DNA of 40,852 bases from positions 1 to 40,852 of the forward strand of contig NZ_LGEA01000124.1 of NCBI RefSeq assembly GCF_001280065.1, read 5' to 3'. Each line of letters begins with the position of its first letter. The stretch's first letter is position 1. Positions 22,900 through 31,570 of this stretch are shown here, in pieces. This DNA comes from Streptomyces sp. NRRL B-1140 (lineage in GTDB: Bacteria; Actinomycetota; Actinomycetes; Streptomycetales; Streptomycetaceae). Both the position numbers and the translations under genes were made by a program. The notes under the pieces were generated by a model. It had not been told where the DNA came from. It saw only the letters and a program-made list of their open reading frames with translations, and did no database searches.

Positions 22900-23620
22900 T
22901 CATCTGATCTGTACCGCCGGAGGCTGGAAGGGGCCGTCCTCGGCGGGAATCCTGCCGTTCACGATGTCCTCGTGCGTCACCGGGTGTCGGGGTCCGTGGG
23001 TTTCCCGCCGTGCGCCGTGGCCCCGGAGTCGCCCTTGATGCCCGAGGGACCGTACGCCGCGATGACGTGGCCCCTGGGTGTTGCCGGGGCCGTCGATCAC
23101 CACGATGTCGTCGCCCTGTCTGAAGGTGAACGTCTCGGCCGTGCCCGTCGGGTGGTACACGGCGTCCGGGTTCTAGAGGATCTCGACGACCCGACGATGT
23201 CGTCCCAGACCTTGTTGATCCGCTTCTGCGCCCGCTCCTCCTTCGTGTACTTGGGCATGAGGCCCAGCGGGTCGCACCCGCTGTGCGGGTTGTCCACGTA
23301 CGCGACGGGGTTCGGGGCGGGAGCGAGGCCGAGGGGGTCGGGGGAGGTGTAGCGGCCGGTTTCGGGGTGGTAGTGGCGGAAGTAGTTGTAGTGGAGGCCG
23401 GTTTCGGGGTCGTAGTACTGGCCGGGGAAGCGAAGTGGGGTGTAGGTGCTGCTGTCCCGGGACCAGGCCGTGGTGCCCCAGAGCGTGCTCCGGGTGCGCC
23501 ACGCGATGTCGCCCGTCTCGTCGATCACTTCGGTGGGGGTGCCGATGAGGTCGGTGGCGATGGCGAAGAACCGGCGGTCGAAATCGACCGGGAAATTAGG
23601 CTCGTGACGCTCATCGGAAC
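22900..23620 (-). pseudogene. orphan Rhs tip 1 with toxin domain remnant
   Basis: The front part repeats the Rhs core end: DFDRRFFAIATDLIGTPTEV, STYTPLRFPGQYYDPETG, TGRYTSPDPLGL and CDPLGLMPKYTKEER. Near 23190 the frame shifts and meets an in-frame TAG. Homology then resumes as NPDAVYHPTGTAETFTFRQG, DDIVVIDGPGNTQG and, after another shift, AYGPSGIKG, ending at 22900. No full-length Rhs precedes it and it lacks a start, so it is a displaced C-terminal cassette. The toxin part of about 100 residues resembles the remnant at 24105-24300 (shared AYGPSGI.G and GAKPT.PG). I cannot name the toxin family. Confidence 0.75.
23283..23600 (-). repeat. near-identical copy of the Rhs core end
   Basis: Matches 25545-25855 of the full Rhs gene at very high nucleotide identity, including the segments for STTYTPLRFPGQYYDPETGL and TGRYTSPDPLGL. 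Such homology allows recombination that swaps Rhs tips. Confidence 0.8.
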
Positions 23621-24072
23621 TCAGAATTCGTGTACTACGACCCAGTAGTCGGATTCTTCTACGGAGGTGGCACACAGGTGGCGGCCGTCAACCGAAACGG
23701 CAATGAACTCGGGTGAACCCGTCGCCGCGCAGATACGGGACGGGTGCCCCAGCGCGCCGCGTTCTTGCCGACCGGGTCTTTTACGTGCATCCAGCCGACC
23801 TGGCTCCCGCCAGGTACGGGCGGGAGGATCAGAAACTCTCCGTCCTTGCCGTAGAGCGAAACTTGTGCAGCATGGCGATGCCACGCATCGTCCAGTTCGT
23901 CGGCGGCGTGGGGGGAGGAAGCGGGGATTGCGGTGACCGGCTCCACCTCGAATCCGCTGACCGCATGGATGGCCGCGTTCACGGGTGGGCCGTCAGGTGC
24001 CGCCTTCCCCATCACCTCAAGTCCGCAGCGGCCAAGGGTGTCCAGCCACTCCGGCGCCTGCCGGTCGTTCAT
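23621..24072 (-). CDS. immunity-like protein of orphan cassette 2, one frameshift
   Basis: ATG 24072 starts MNDRQAPEWLDTLGRCGLEV and continues GFEVEPVTAIPASSPHAADE, then LYGKDGEFLILPPVPGG and HVKDPVGKNAARWGT. Near 23750 one base is out. The next frame carries on SPEFIAVSVDGRHLCATSVE and ends YWVVVHEF at 23621, for about 150 aa in total. The fold looks like a mixed beta-sheet protein with no known catalytic motif. It lies after the toxin remnant of tip 2 and fits an immunity protein. The frameshift is either decay or a sequencing error. Confidence 0.55.
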
Positions 24073-24104
24073 GATTCCGGACCTTTCGTCGGACCCCACG
24101 GCAT

Positions 24105-24490
24105 TCAGCCGCCTTCGTAGAACAGGTGCTGATCGGCCCCCCGGGGTTCGTGGGCTTGGCGCCGATTGCCGTCACACCGGAGTGGCCGCCCCTGATCCCC
24201 GACGGCCCGTACGCCGTGATGCCCTGGCCGACTTGGGAGCCGACCCCTTGGTCACGACGACGTCCTTGCGGTGCCGGAAAATGAGACGGACGTGCCCGTC
24301 GGCTGGGACTCCGCGTCCGGCTTCTGCGACATCTCCAGGTCGGAGGAGCCGTGCCGTGATCCGGGAGCGTCACGCGATGTCGTCGGACTCCCGATCAGTT
24401 CGGTGGGTCTATCGATCAGGGCGGGGGCTATGGCGAAGAACCGCGGTCGATCTTCTTCCCTCGGTCGGCGGCAGCCGCCTGGAACTCGGT
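24105..24490 (-). pseudogene. orphan Rhs tip 2 with toxin domain remnant
   Basis: RFFAIAPALIDRPTELIGSP is a worn copy of the Rhs segment RFFAVATDLLGTPTELVDES; almost all of the following YYDPETG core is deleted. Then VGQGITAYGPSGIRGGHSG, VTAIGAKPTNPG and, after a shift, DQHLFYEGG with a stop at 24105. The AYGPSGI.G...GAKPT.PG block is shared with tip 1. It is older and more decayed than tip 1. Confidence 0.6.
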
Positions 24491-24659
24491 ACTGGCGGTC
24501 GGTGTGTCTGGTGGACCACAGTGTCGACAACTCCTGCCGCCGGGTCCGGCTGTCGTTCCTCGGGTAGTCCAGGTCACGCCACAACTGCGGGGCCGCATTC
24601 GTGGCGCCACGGATGGGCTCGGACAGTGCATCTGGCAAGGCCTCTCCGGAATTCAGGCT

Positions 24660-24989
24660 CTATTCCAGTTCCGCCGCGCGCCTCTTGAGGTCCTCGGCGA
24701 ACGTGTCCCAGTCGGGTCCGAAGGACAGCAGATCTGAGGCTGCTTCCCGGAGCAATTGCGGGTCGTCGGGACGTTGCAGGCAGGCCAGACGGTAGGCGAG
24801 GTTCCGGGCCCAGGGCGGCAGGGCCATCCAGTCCTCGGTGAGGACGTCCTCGAGCATGGCGAGGATTTCGTCCGCCGTCGCGAAGGTGAGCTTCTCGATG
24901 AACTCACGGGTCGTTTCGTTGACCTGCTGGCTGTCACCGCCGTCGATCGCCTGGCTGAGACTCCTGGCCGCAGGGGTCGGATCGGGCAT
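24660..24989 (-). CDS. probable immunity protein for the Rhs toxin
   Basis: A 109-aa acidic helical protein (ATG 24989; GGAG about nine bases upstream) with EFIEKLTFATADEILAMLED, LPPWARNLAYRLACLQRP and FGPDWDTFAEDLKRRAAELE. It starts 137 bases after the Rhs stop, on the same strand. Small helical acidic proteins directly behind Rhs/CDI toxin genes are usually the specific inhibitors. No family is recognised. It is intact, unlike the immunity candidates of the orphan cassettes, as expected if the full-length Rhs toxin is active. Confidence 0.65.
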   Translation of the reverse strand: MPDPTPAARSLSQAIDGGDSQQVNETTREFIEKLTFATADEILAMLEDVLTEDWMALPPWARNLAYRLACLQRPDDPQLLREAASDLLSFGPDWDTFAEDLKRRAAELE

Positions 24990-25126
24990 GGCGCGCTTCT
25001 CCAGACGGATTACTTTCGGCGCCCCGGAGCGCCGTGGTGGTGGACGGAATGGGCGCCCAGACCCTAGCAGTCGATCCCGGCGCTGCCCGGGCAGCCCGTG
25101 CGGTGCCGAGCTCGGGGGACCCGTCC

Positions 25127-28100
25127 CTACGGATTCAGCCAGTAGGTGGACAGTTGGTAGGCGCCGTCGGGCCGCTGAATGACCCGGTAGCCGACGTCGT
25201 GCCCGTCGATCTGCACCGACCTGTCGAGCGGGCCGCTGAACTCGGGGGTCCTGGCGCGGGGAACGACCCCGCCGTCCCTCATGTACGCGTACACATCGGA
25301 GACAATTGCTTGTTCAATCTGGTTGGGTTTCAAGTTGGTGGTCCGCAGATCGTTCGTGGTTCCGTCCGGGCCGGTGTGGGCTCGGTCGTAGCCGTGGCCG
25401 GTGTTGAAGTGCCACTGGTCGTCGCCCACCATGGCGGAGCGTTTGAGATCCTGTCCCTCGCCTTTGGAGGTGTACTCGCCGATGGCCGGGCCGTCGCCGT
25501 TCGGGTACGGCGACAGGCCGAATGGGTCGCAAACGGTGTGCGGGTTGGTCACGTAGGCGACCGGGTTCGGCGCCGGCGAGAGCCCCAGAGGGTCCGGAGA
25601 CGTGTACCGGCCGGTCTCCGGGTCGTAGTGACGGAAGAGGTTGTAGTGGAGGCCGGTCTCTGGGTCGTAGTACTGGCCGGGGAAGCGAAGGGGGGTGTAG
25701 GTCGTGCTGGAGCGGGACCAGGCGGTCGTTCCCCACAGAGTGGTGCGGGCGCGCCAGGCGATGCGCCCGGACTCGTCGACCAGTTCGGTGGGAGTGCCGA
25801 GCAGGTCGGTGGCCACGGCGAAGAAGCGCCGGTCGACCTCCTCCTGACGGGCGTCCGGGGTGAGGATGCGCTCGGTTTGTGCGAGAGGCGTGAGGCCGCG
25901 GTGCTCCCAGGTGAGCGCTACCGGACGAGGCAGGTCGCTGGAAACGGTGGTCTGTTCGCAGAGGGTCAGGCCGTCCCAGGTGAAGCGGATCTCCTCTGCA
26001 ATGGTTTTGCCGTCCGCCGCCAGGCGCTGCTTGGCAGTGCGCCGGCCCAGGGGATCGTAGCGGTAGCGCCAGTGGGTGTCGTCGGGGGTGACCACGGAGA
26101 TGAGGCGGTCCTCGGCGTCCCACGTGTAGCGCCAGGTGTCCGGTTTGCGGGAGAGCCGGACCTTCTGGCGCAGGGTGACGCGGCCGAGGGCGTCGTGCTC
26201 GAAGCGGATGTCACCCGCACGCGTGACGGTCGTGCCGGTGTAGGCGCGAGGGCCGGTGGCCTCGTGGCCGGGGTGTGAGTCGGGCCAAGCGGCCGAGGTC
26301 TGGTTGCCGCTCGCATCGTATGCGTACCGCTCGCTCCAGCCGCGTGCGTGAACGGCGGTGACCCGGCCGGCCGGGTCGAGGTCGAAAGTTCGCGCCCCCG
26401 ACACCCAGTCGGACGTTGCGGTGAGACGGCCGTCGGCGCGGTAGGCGTACGTGCGCCGGTTGAGGGTGCGGGAACCAGCCATGAGGTGCTGGCCCGACAG
26501 CCGGCCGGCCTCGTCCCAGACGGACGCCTGGGTGACGATGCCAGCGAAGACCCGTTCCACTTCGCGTCCGGCCGCATCGTGCGTGAAGGTGATGTCGTGG
26601 CCTCCGGAGGTTACCCGGATGGGGCGACCCGCGGCATCGTAGGCGTAGCTCGTGACCAGTCCGGTAGGGGTGGTGCGACGGATCCGGCGGCCGGCGGGGT
26701 CGTAGGCGTGGTCGAGGGCACGGCCGTCGACGAGTTCGGTCTTGAGCCGGCCGCACCGGTCGTAGCGGCGCACCAGTTCGCTGTCGGGACTCGACGCCTG
26801 AATCAGGCGTCCGGCCCGGTCGTAGGCGTGGACAGTGGCCCGGCCCGCGACCTCCTTGCGGACCATCCGGCCGAGTTCGTCGTACGCGTATGCGGCCACG
26901 CCGCCGAGGTGATCGGTCCGGGTGGTGACCTGTCCGGCGGCGTCGAGGCCGTAGGTGACGGTGCGGCCGTCGAAGTCGGTCTCGGACACGAGCCGGTCAG
27001 CCCGGTCGTACCCGTACGTCCAGACGAGCCCCTGCGGGTCAGTGACCCGGGTGAGCCGCAGACCCGTGTCGTGCTCGAACTCGTACCGTGCGCCGTCGGG
27101 CTGAGTGCGGGCGGCGAGGAGGTCGAAGTGGGTGTATTCGAAGCGGGACACTCCGCCCGCCGCATCAGTGTGGGTGAGACAGTTGCCCTCGCCGTCGTAG
27201 GTCCATGACTCGGTAGCGCCGTCGGGGCCGGTGCGTCGGGCGAGTTGCCCGTCGGCGTGCCACTGAAGGCGGGTGACGCCGCCTACCGGGTCGGTGATGC
27301 GGACCGGCCTGCCGAGGGCGTCGCGTTCCAAGCGGGTGGTGCCGCCGTCAGGGGCGGTCACCTCCACCGGGCGGCCTGCCTCGTCGCAGCGCACGACGGT
27401 GGTGGCCTCCAGGGCATCGGTGACAGACGTCAGGAGACCGGACTCGTCGTAGGTGTAGCTGATGGTACGGCCGGCGGGATCGGTGACCGCCGTGCGGTTT
27501 CCCCGCTCGTCGAACTCCTGGAGCCACCGGGCGCCATCCGGATCGTGACGCTCCGTGGGCAGGCCGGACGGGGCGCGTACGACGCGGAGTTCGGTGCCGT
27601 CGGGACGTGTGACCGTGACAAGCCGGCCCTCCTCGTCGTAGGAGAACGCAGTGGTGCGGCCCAGTGGGTCCGTGCGGAACTGCAGGTCGCCGCTCGGGCC
27701 GTAGTGGAACCGGGTGGTGTTGCCGAGAGGGTCGGTGGTGGCCAGGAGGCGGCAGCCGGGGCCGATCAGGTGCCGGGTGGCCCGGCCGTCGGCGGTGGTC
27801 AGGATCGTCGTCCGGTGGCCTGTCTCGGGGTCGGATTCGGTGTAGGTGAGGGTGATCTGGACGTGGCCTGCTTCGCCGCCTTCGGCGATGACGCGGTCGC
27901 GGTCGTCGTAGGTGTAGTCGTAGCGGCTGTTGTTGGAGTCGATCCAGGCGATGACGCGGCGGCGGTCGTCGTAGACGAAGGTGGTGGCGGCGCCGGAGGG
28001 TTTGGTGACGGTGGTGAGGTTGCCGTCCTGGTAGCCGTAGTTCATCAGGGGCAGGTCCGCGCCGCCTTCGCCCGCGTCGGCGAGGGACAGGGCGGTGACC

Positions 28101-29848
28101 AGGCCGTCGGCGGTGGTCAGCTTCACCTGGTGGCCCGCCGAGTGGACCAGGGCCAGCGGCAGGCCGTCCTCGCCGCGGTCGACGGTGATGGTGTGGCCGT
28201 TGCGTTCGGTGATGGCGGACAGCCAGGCCTCGCCGTCGCCTCCCGGTTCGCTGTCGGGCGGGGCGGTGAAGTGGAAGGTCAGGCCGCTGTCGGGGTCGGT
28301 GAGCGTGTAGTCGCCGTCGGCGTCGCGGGCCAGCAGGGTGCGGGCTCTGCCCGATGAGGGGGTGGTGGGGGCGCCGGGGACCGGGTGCGGGTAGGGGATG
28401 AGGAGGCCGTCGGCGGTGACGTGGACGACGCCGATGGCGTCGATGCGCAGGTGTTCGTCGATGGTGGAGGTCCAGGAGGGGCCGAGGAAGCGGCCGACCG
28501 CGCAGCCGGATTCGGTGCGGCGGGTGAAGACCAGTGGCAGGATGCCGGGGATTTCGACGTCGGTCTGGGGGAGGAACATCCGGCCGGAGGCGAGGTCGAC
28601 GGGGTCGGTGCCGTCGGTGGTGCGCTCGCCGTCGGGGCGGTTGTGGGTGCCGTCGGGGGCGTCGTCGAGCAGTCGGCGCGCCTTTGCGAGGTCGGACGCC
28701 TCCTCGGCGATGCGGATGCCCTTGACCGCGGCGCCGCCGCCACCGGTGGCGGCTGTCAGTGCGAGGTCGGGGATCAGCCGGCCGAAGCCCTCGGCCGGGT
28801 CCTTCATGAAGTCGCCGATCATCTGCTTGCCGGTGCCGACCGGGTCGTTTCCGGCGACGATCAGCCCGGCGGCGAGGCTGTTGAGGGAGGTCGCGTACTC
28901 GGCCGGGTGCGTGATGTTGTACGGGTCGACGGGGTTGACGCTGCGGACGAAGTTGAGGATGCCCGCCGTGCCCTTGATGATGCCGCCGCCGACGTGGTCG
29001 CCCATGATCTGGAACTCCTGGAACCCGCCTGCCAGTTGCTCGGCGTAGGAGGGCTTCTGCGGGGCCATGTCGCGGGCGGCGCGGACCGCGGTGCGTGCCG
29101 TCTCCGCCGCCGAGTTCCGCTGCTTGCGGGCGTCGGCGAGGATGTCCTGCGCCTCCTGCATCAGCTTTTTGCCGGGGTCGTCGAACGTCGAGGCGGGCCT
29201 GGGCGGGAGCGAGGCCGGGTCGCGCTTGTCGGCGGGCTGGGCGTTGTAGCGGTCGACGGCGCTGTTGTAGGCGTCGACCTTCTTGCGGTGGGCGTCGGCG
29301 GCGTCCTCGGAGGCCTTGACACCCTCCTTCCACTTGTCGATCGCCGTCTGGGCCTGCGCCTGTGCCCAGGTGATGGTGCCGGCGAAGGCGTCGAGCGCGC
29401 CGAGCGCCTTCGCGCAGGCGTCGGCGGCGGCGTACCACTTGGGTGGCTGGGTGCTCACCGCGGTGCGCAGGGCTTCGGCCGTCTCGCCCTTGAGCCGGGA
29501 GGAGTCCAGCCCTTTCAGGCCGTCACCGGCGTCGTCGAAGGCCGTCTGGAAGGCCCGGAGTTTGTCGGCGGTGGCGGTGACTTTGCTCGGGCTGCCGTAG
29601 ATCAGCTTGGTCTTGTCCTCGGTCTGCCCGAGGTCCATCTCGTCGACCTCGGCGCCCATGCGGTTGGCGACCGAACGGGACTGCTCGCGCACCCAGTCCG
29701 AGCCGGACTCCCAGCCGACGTCCTGCAGCCGGTCGGCGGTCCAGTTGCCGGCGTCCTCGACCCGGTTGCCGGCCCACTCGACACCGTCCTCGATCGCGTT
29801 CTCGACCGAGTCGGGCGTGACGTCGCTGAGGAAGTCGCCTATACCCAC
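25127..29848 (-). CDS. Rhs/YD-repeat polymorphic toxin with type VII-like N-terminus
   Basis: A 1573-aa protein starting GTG two bases after the previous stop. Residues 1-about 290 are helical (SKVTATADKLRAFQTAFDDA, TITWAQAQAQTAIDKWKEGV), matching the actinobacterial T7SS-type secretion signal region of such toxins. DPVDLASGRMFLPQTDVEIP near 416 is the DUF6531 entry motif. About 600-1350 holds many YD repeats (YDERGN, YDAAGR, YDPLGR types) that form the Rhs shell. SPDPLGLSPAPNPVAY and CDPFGL near 1435-1445 mark the autocleavage/core boundary. The last 130 residues are the variable toxin: GHGYDRAHTGPDGTTNDLRT, NQIEQAIVSDVYAYM and QIDGHDVGYRVIQR, a small alpha/beta domain with His, Arg and Asn candidates, perhaps a nuclease. 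The toxin family is not identified. The minus-strand operon also carries SseB-like and WXG-type partners and an immunity gene. Confidence 0.93.
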   Translation of the reverse strand: MGIGDFLSDVTPDSVENAIEDGVEWAGNRVEDAGNWTADRLQDVGWESGSDWVREQSRSVANRMGAEVDEMDLGQTEDKTKLIYGSPSKVTATADKLRAFQTAFDDAGDGLKGLDSSRLKGETAEALRTAVSTQPPKWYAAADACAKALGALDAFAGTITWAQAQAQTAIDKWKEGVKASEDAADAHRKKVDAYNSAVDRYNAQPADKRDPASLPPRPASTFDDPGKKLMQEAQDILADARKQRNSAAETARTAVRAARDMAPQKPSYAEQLAGGFQEFQIMGDHVGGGIIKGTAGILNFVRSVNPVDPYNITHPAEYATSLNSLAAGLIVAGNDPVGTGKQMIGDFMKDPAEGFGRLIPDLALTAATGGGGAAVKGIRIAEEASDLAKARRLLDDAPDGTHNRPDGERTTDGTDPVDLASGRMFLPQTDVEIPGILPLVFTRRTESGCAVGRFLGPSWTSTIDEHLRIDAIGVVHVTADGLLIPYPHPVPGAPTTPSSGRARTLLARDADGDYTLTDPDSGLTFHFTAPPDSEPGGDGEAWLSAITERNGHTITVDRGEDGLPLALVHSAGHQVKLTTADGLVTALSLADAGEGGADLPLMNYGYQDGNLTTVTKPSGAATTFVYDDRRRVIAWIDSNNSRYDYTYDDRDRVIAEGGEAGHVQITLTYTESDPETGHRTTILTTADGRATRHLIGPGCRLLATTDPLGNTTRFHYGPSGDLQFRTDPLGRTTAFSYDEEGRLVTVTRPDGTELRVVRAPSGLPTERHDPDGARWLQEFDERGNRTAVTDPAGRTISYTYDESGLLTSVTDALEATTVVRCDEAGRPVEVTAPDGGTTRLERDALGRPVRITDPVGGVTRLQWHADGQLARRTGPDGATESWTYDGEGNCLTHTDAAGGVSRFEYTHFDLLAARTQPDGARYEFEHDTGLRLTRVTDPQGLVWTYGYDRADRLVSETDFDGRTVTYGLDAAGQVTTRTDHLGGVAAYAYDELGRMVRKEVAGRATVHAYDRAGRLIQASSPDSELVRRYDRCGRLKTELVDGRALDHAYDPAGRRIRRTTPTGLVTSYAYDAAGRPIRVTSGGHDITFTHDAAGREVERVFAGIVTQASVWDEAGRLSGQHLMAGSRTLNRRTYAYRADGRLTATSDWVSGARTFDLDPAGRVTAVHARGWSERYAYDASGNQTSAAWPDSHPGHEATGPRAYTGTTVTRAGDIRFEHDALGRVTLRQKVRLSRKPDTWRYTWDAEDRLISVVTPDDTHWRYRYDPLGRRTAKQRLAADGKTIAEEIRFTWDGLTLCEQTTVSSDLPRPVALTWEHRGLTPLAQTERILTPDARQEEVDRRFFAVATDLLGTPTELVDESGRIAWRARTTLWGTTAWSRSSTTYTPLRFPGQYYDPETGLHYNLFRHYDPETGRYTSPDPLGLSPAPNPVAYVTNPHTVCDPFGLSPYPNGDGPAIGEYTSKGEGQDLKRSAMVGDDQWHFNTGHGYDRAHTGPDGTTNDLRTTNLKPNQIEQAIVSDVYAYMRDGGVVPRARTPEFSGPLDRSVQIDGHDVGYRVIQRPDGAYQLSTYWLNP

Positions 29849-29850
29849 CG

Positions 29851-30507
29851 TCAGTTCCCCCCGGACTCACCCTGCTGCTGCGCCTGCTGGGCGCGTTCCT
29901 CCGGCGACGGGCCGAAGGTGTCGTCCAGCGCCTGGTTCCACTGCTCCTCGGAGACCCCCGACGCGTCGATGATCGCCTGCGACCGCCGGCCGCCCTCGCC
30001 CTCGGTGAGAACCGTGCGGCCGGTGTCCTTCCACGTCTGCTCGATGTCCTCACCCGCCTTGTCGAACGACTCCGCGCTCCAGTCCGGGTTCAGGTAGTCC
30101 GGCGTGACGATGTCACCCCAGCCCTGCTGGGCGATCTCCTCCTCCGTGGCGTGCGGGTTGCCGCCCATCACGGAGTTGACGCCCACCTTCAGCGTGCCCT
30201 CGACGTACTGGTCGTGCTCCCACTGGGTGCCCGCCGCCAGTCCGAGGCGGTTCGCGAGCGCGCTGGCGTCGCCCACGAGGGCCCGCACACCCCACTCCCA
30301 GCGTTCGCAGAAGTCCTCGAAGTCGACCGAGAGGCCGTGGTGCCCGGCCTCCATCCCGGTCATCGCCAGCTCCGAAAAGCCCTTGCCCATCACCGAGCCG
30401 GTGGCGCCGCCCAGATCACCGAGCCCGTCGATGGTCGCGCCCACACCCTGCGTGAACTTCGCGACAGACGCCTTGTCGAACTGCAGATCGGCCCCGTCAA
30501 CGCCCAT
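29851..30507 (-). CDS. Rhs-associated WXG100-like companion protein
   Basis: A 218-aa protein; ATG 30507 has GGAGG nine bases upstream and the stop lies two bases before the Rhs start. Residues 1-100 are helical with DFEDFCERWEWGVRALVGDA and LANRLGLAAGTQWEHDQYVE, a layout (W.WG.R.L..DA..LA..L..AA..Y...D) typical of WXG100-superfamily proteins that pair with type VII toxins. The C-terminal half is acidic and disordered and ends in a Gln-rich AQQAQQQGESGG. It probably acts as a chaperone or co-secreted partner. That role is inferred from family and neighbourhood. Confidence 0.75.
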   Translation of the reverse strand: MGVDGADLQFDKASVAKFTQGVGATIDGLGDLGGATGSVMGKGFSELAMTGMEAGHHGLSVDFEDFCERWEWGVRALVGDASALANRLGLAAGTQWEHDQYVEGTLKVGVNSVMGGNPHATEEEIAQQGWGDIVTPDYLNPDWSAESFDKAGEDIEQTWKDTGRTVLTEGEGGRRSQAIIDASGVSEEQWNQALDDTFGPSPEERAQQAQQQGESGGN

Positions 30508-30919
30508 GGCCGCGTCCCTCCTTGGCCTCTCCGGAGTCGACGGCGACGTCGTTCGCAACGATGCCGACGACCGGTGGGAAGAACATCGACCCGTCCTCGG
30601 TGGCGATGTCGACGGCCAGGCCGGCTGGTTCGTCCAGGGAGGGCACGACCTCGTCGACGATGCGCGCGCCCAGCAGCGCCGCGTAGCCCATGGGCTGATC
30701 ACCGGATCCGTGCAGCAGAGCGAACCGGGCCAGTGCGGCCTCGTCGGTGAACCCGCAGATCCACCGCACCCCGCCCGACCACGCCGACCACAGGCCCCCA
30801 TCGGCCACAGGCACCAGAAGGACCGAGCGCCGCATCTCACCGACCAGCGCCCGGGGGTCACCGACTCCCCTCCTCTGCTCGGCAATTCGCTCGGCGAACG
30901 CTGTACTGGTCCGCTCCAC
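30497..30919 (-). CDS. SseB-family N-terminal domain protein
   Basis: A 140-aa protein. GTG 30919 has GGGGAGG five to six bases upstream; the frame is open to 30961 without a better start. SVLLVPVADGGLWSAWSGG then RWICGFTDEAALARFALLHG matches the SseB N-terminal domain common in Streptomyces, often with type VII/WXG or toxin genes. It ends with an 11-base overlap into the WXG-like gene, so the three genes SseB-WXG-Rhs form one operon. Its role there is unknown; a chaperone or regulatory partner is plausible. No catalytic motif is seen. Confidence 0.75.
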   Translation of the reverse strand: MERTSTAFAERIAEQRRGVGDPRALVGEMRRSVLLVPVADGGLWSAWSGGVRWICGFTDEAALARFALLHGSGDQPMGYAALLGARIVDEVVPSLDEPAGLAVDIATEDGSMFFPPVVGIVANDVAVDSGEAKEGRGHGR

Positions 30920-31064
30920 GGGCCCTCCCCGGCGTAGGCGACTGATGGCACCGTAGATCACGACGCACGCGAACGTGTCGGCGGTTCTCCTGGAAGCCCA
31001 TCACGGCCCTGCACGCCGCCCTCAGTTCGAGACCGCTGTGGAGACAGGGCAGCCCTCACGGGGC

Positions 31065-31225
31065 AGATTCGCGCCAGGAGCCGTGTACGGCTTCGGTATG
31101 TCCGTCACGCCGCCGCCCGGGTGCGGGTACGCGAGCTTCGGGGAAGCGTCTTCCCACAGGGTGTGCACGGTACGGCGCCGACGAGTGTGCGCATACCGGC
31201 CACAGCTTGAGGAGTGAGCGGGAGC
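31065..31225 (-). pseudogene. third relic of the companion/AbiEii junction
   Basis: Minus-strand codons in shifting frames give LLKLWPVCAHSSAPYRA, TLWEDASPKLAYPHPGG and VTDIPKPYTAPGANLP. These match LLLQLWPVLRTLVGRTVRA, VWEDAFPQLASRHR and VTDMPELHTRLLAD of the intact pair, covering the last 45 residues of the companion and the first 12 of the nucleotidyltransferase. All else is gone. It has the same orientation as the other copies and lies 70 bases from repeat R copy 3. Confidence 0.7.
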
Positions 31226-31293
31226 CGGCTCGTGCAGGTGAGCTGGTCGCGGCGGCATCTTCCGCCCAAAAGGGAGGGATGGACTGTCGGTCA

Positions 31294-31405
31294 TGACGCT
31301 CATTTGACGCCCTGGGCGCCCGCAGACGGGGCAGAGAGTCGATGATCCGGCTCTGACCTGGGCGTTTTTGTGACCCGCCCAGGTCCATATCTTTCCGATG
31401 ACCTC
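31294..31405. repeat. dispersed repeat R, copy 3
   Basis: TGACGCTCATTTGACGCCCTGGGCGCCC-type start, then GGCTCTGACCTGGGCGTTTT and CTTTCCGATGAC, in the same order as the other copies. The end is cut where an MFS remnant begins, so this marks a second junction. Confidence 0.72.
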
Positions 31406-31570
31406 GTCACGCACGACGGCCCGGGCGATGACGATGCCGGCGGCCCCCGCCAGGCCCTGGATCAGACGCATGCCGATGAGCACCGGATCCGGGGCGAGGG
31501 CGCACAGGGCACCTGCCACCACGTACACCGACAGGCCCGTGATCAGCGGCCTGCAAGAGGTGCGTCGGTC
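31396..31570 (-). pseudogene. Bcr/CflA-like MFS transporter fragment
   Basis: The frame reads PLITGLSVYVVAGALCALAP, then GMRLIQGLAGAAGIVIARAVVRD. This is transmembrane helix 3 to helix 4 of a drug-efflux MFS protein, including the R.IQG and AR.VV.D landmarks. Flanking helices are absent. The 3' side is replaced by repeat R, showing that the element's border cut the gene. Confidence 0.65.

Noticed and set aside
28385..30097. Plus-strand open frame of 570 codons opposite the Rhs gene
   Set aside because: Mirror frame of the Rhs N-terminal half. The Rhs strand has clear domains and codon bias.
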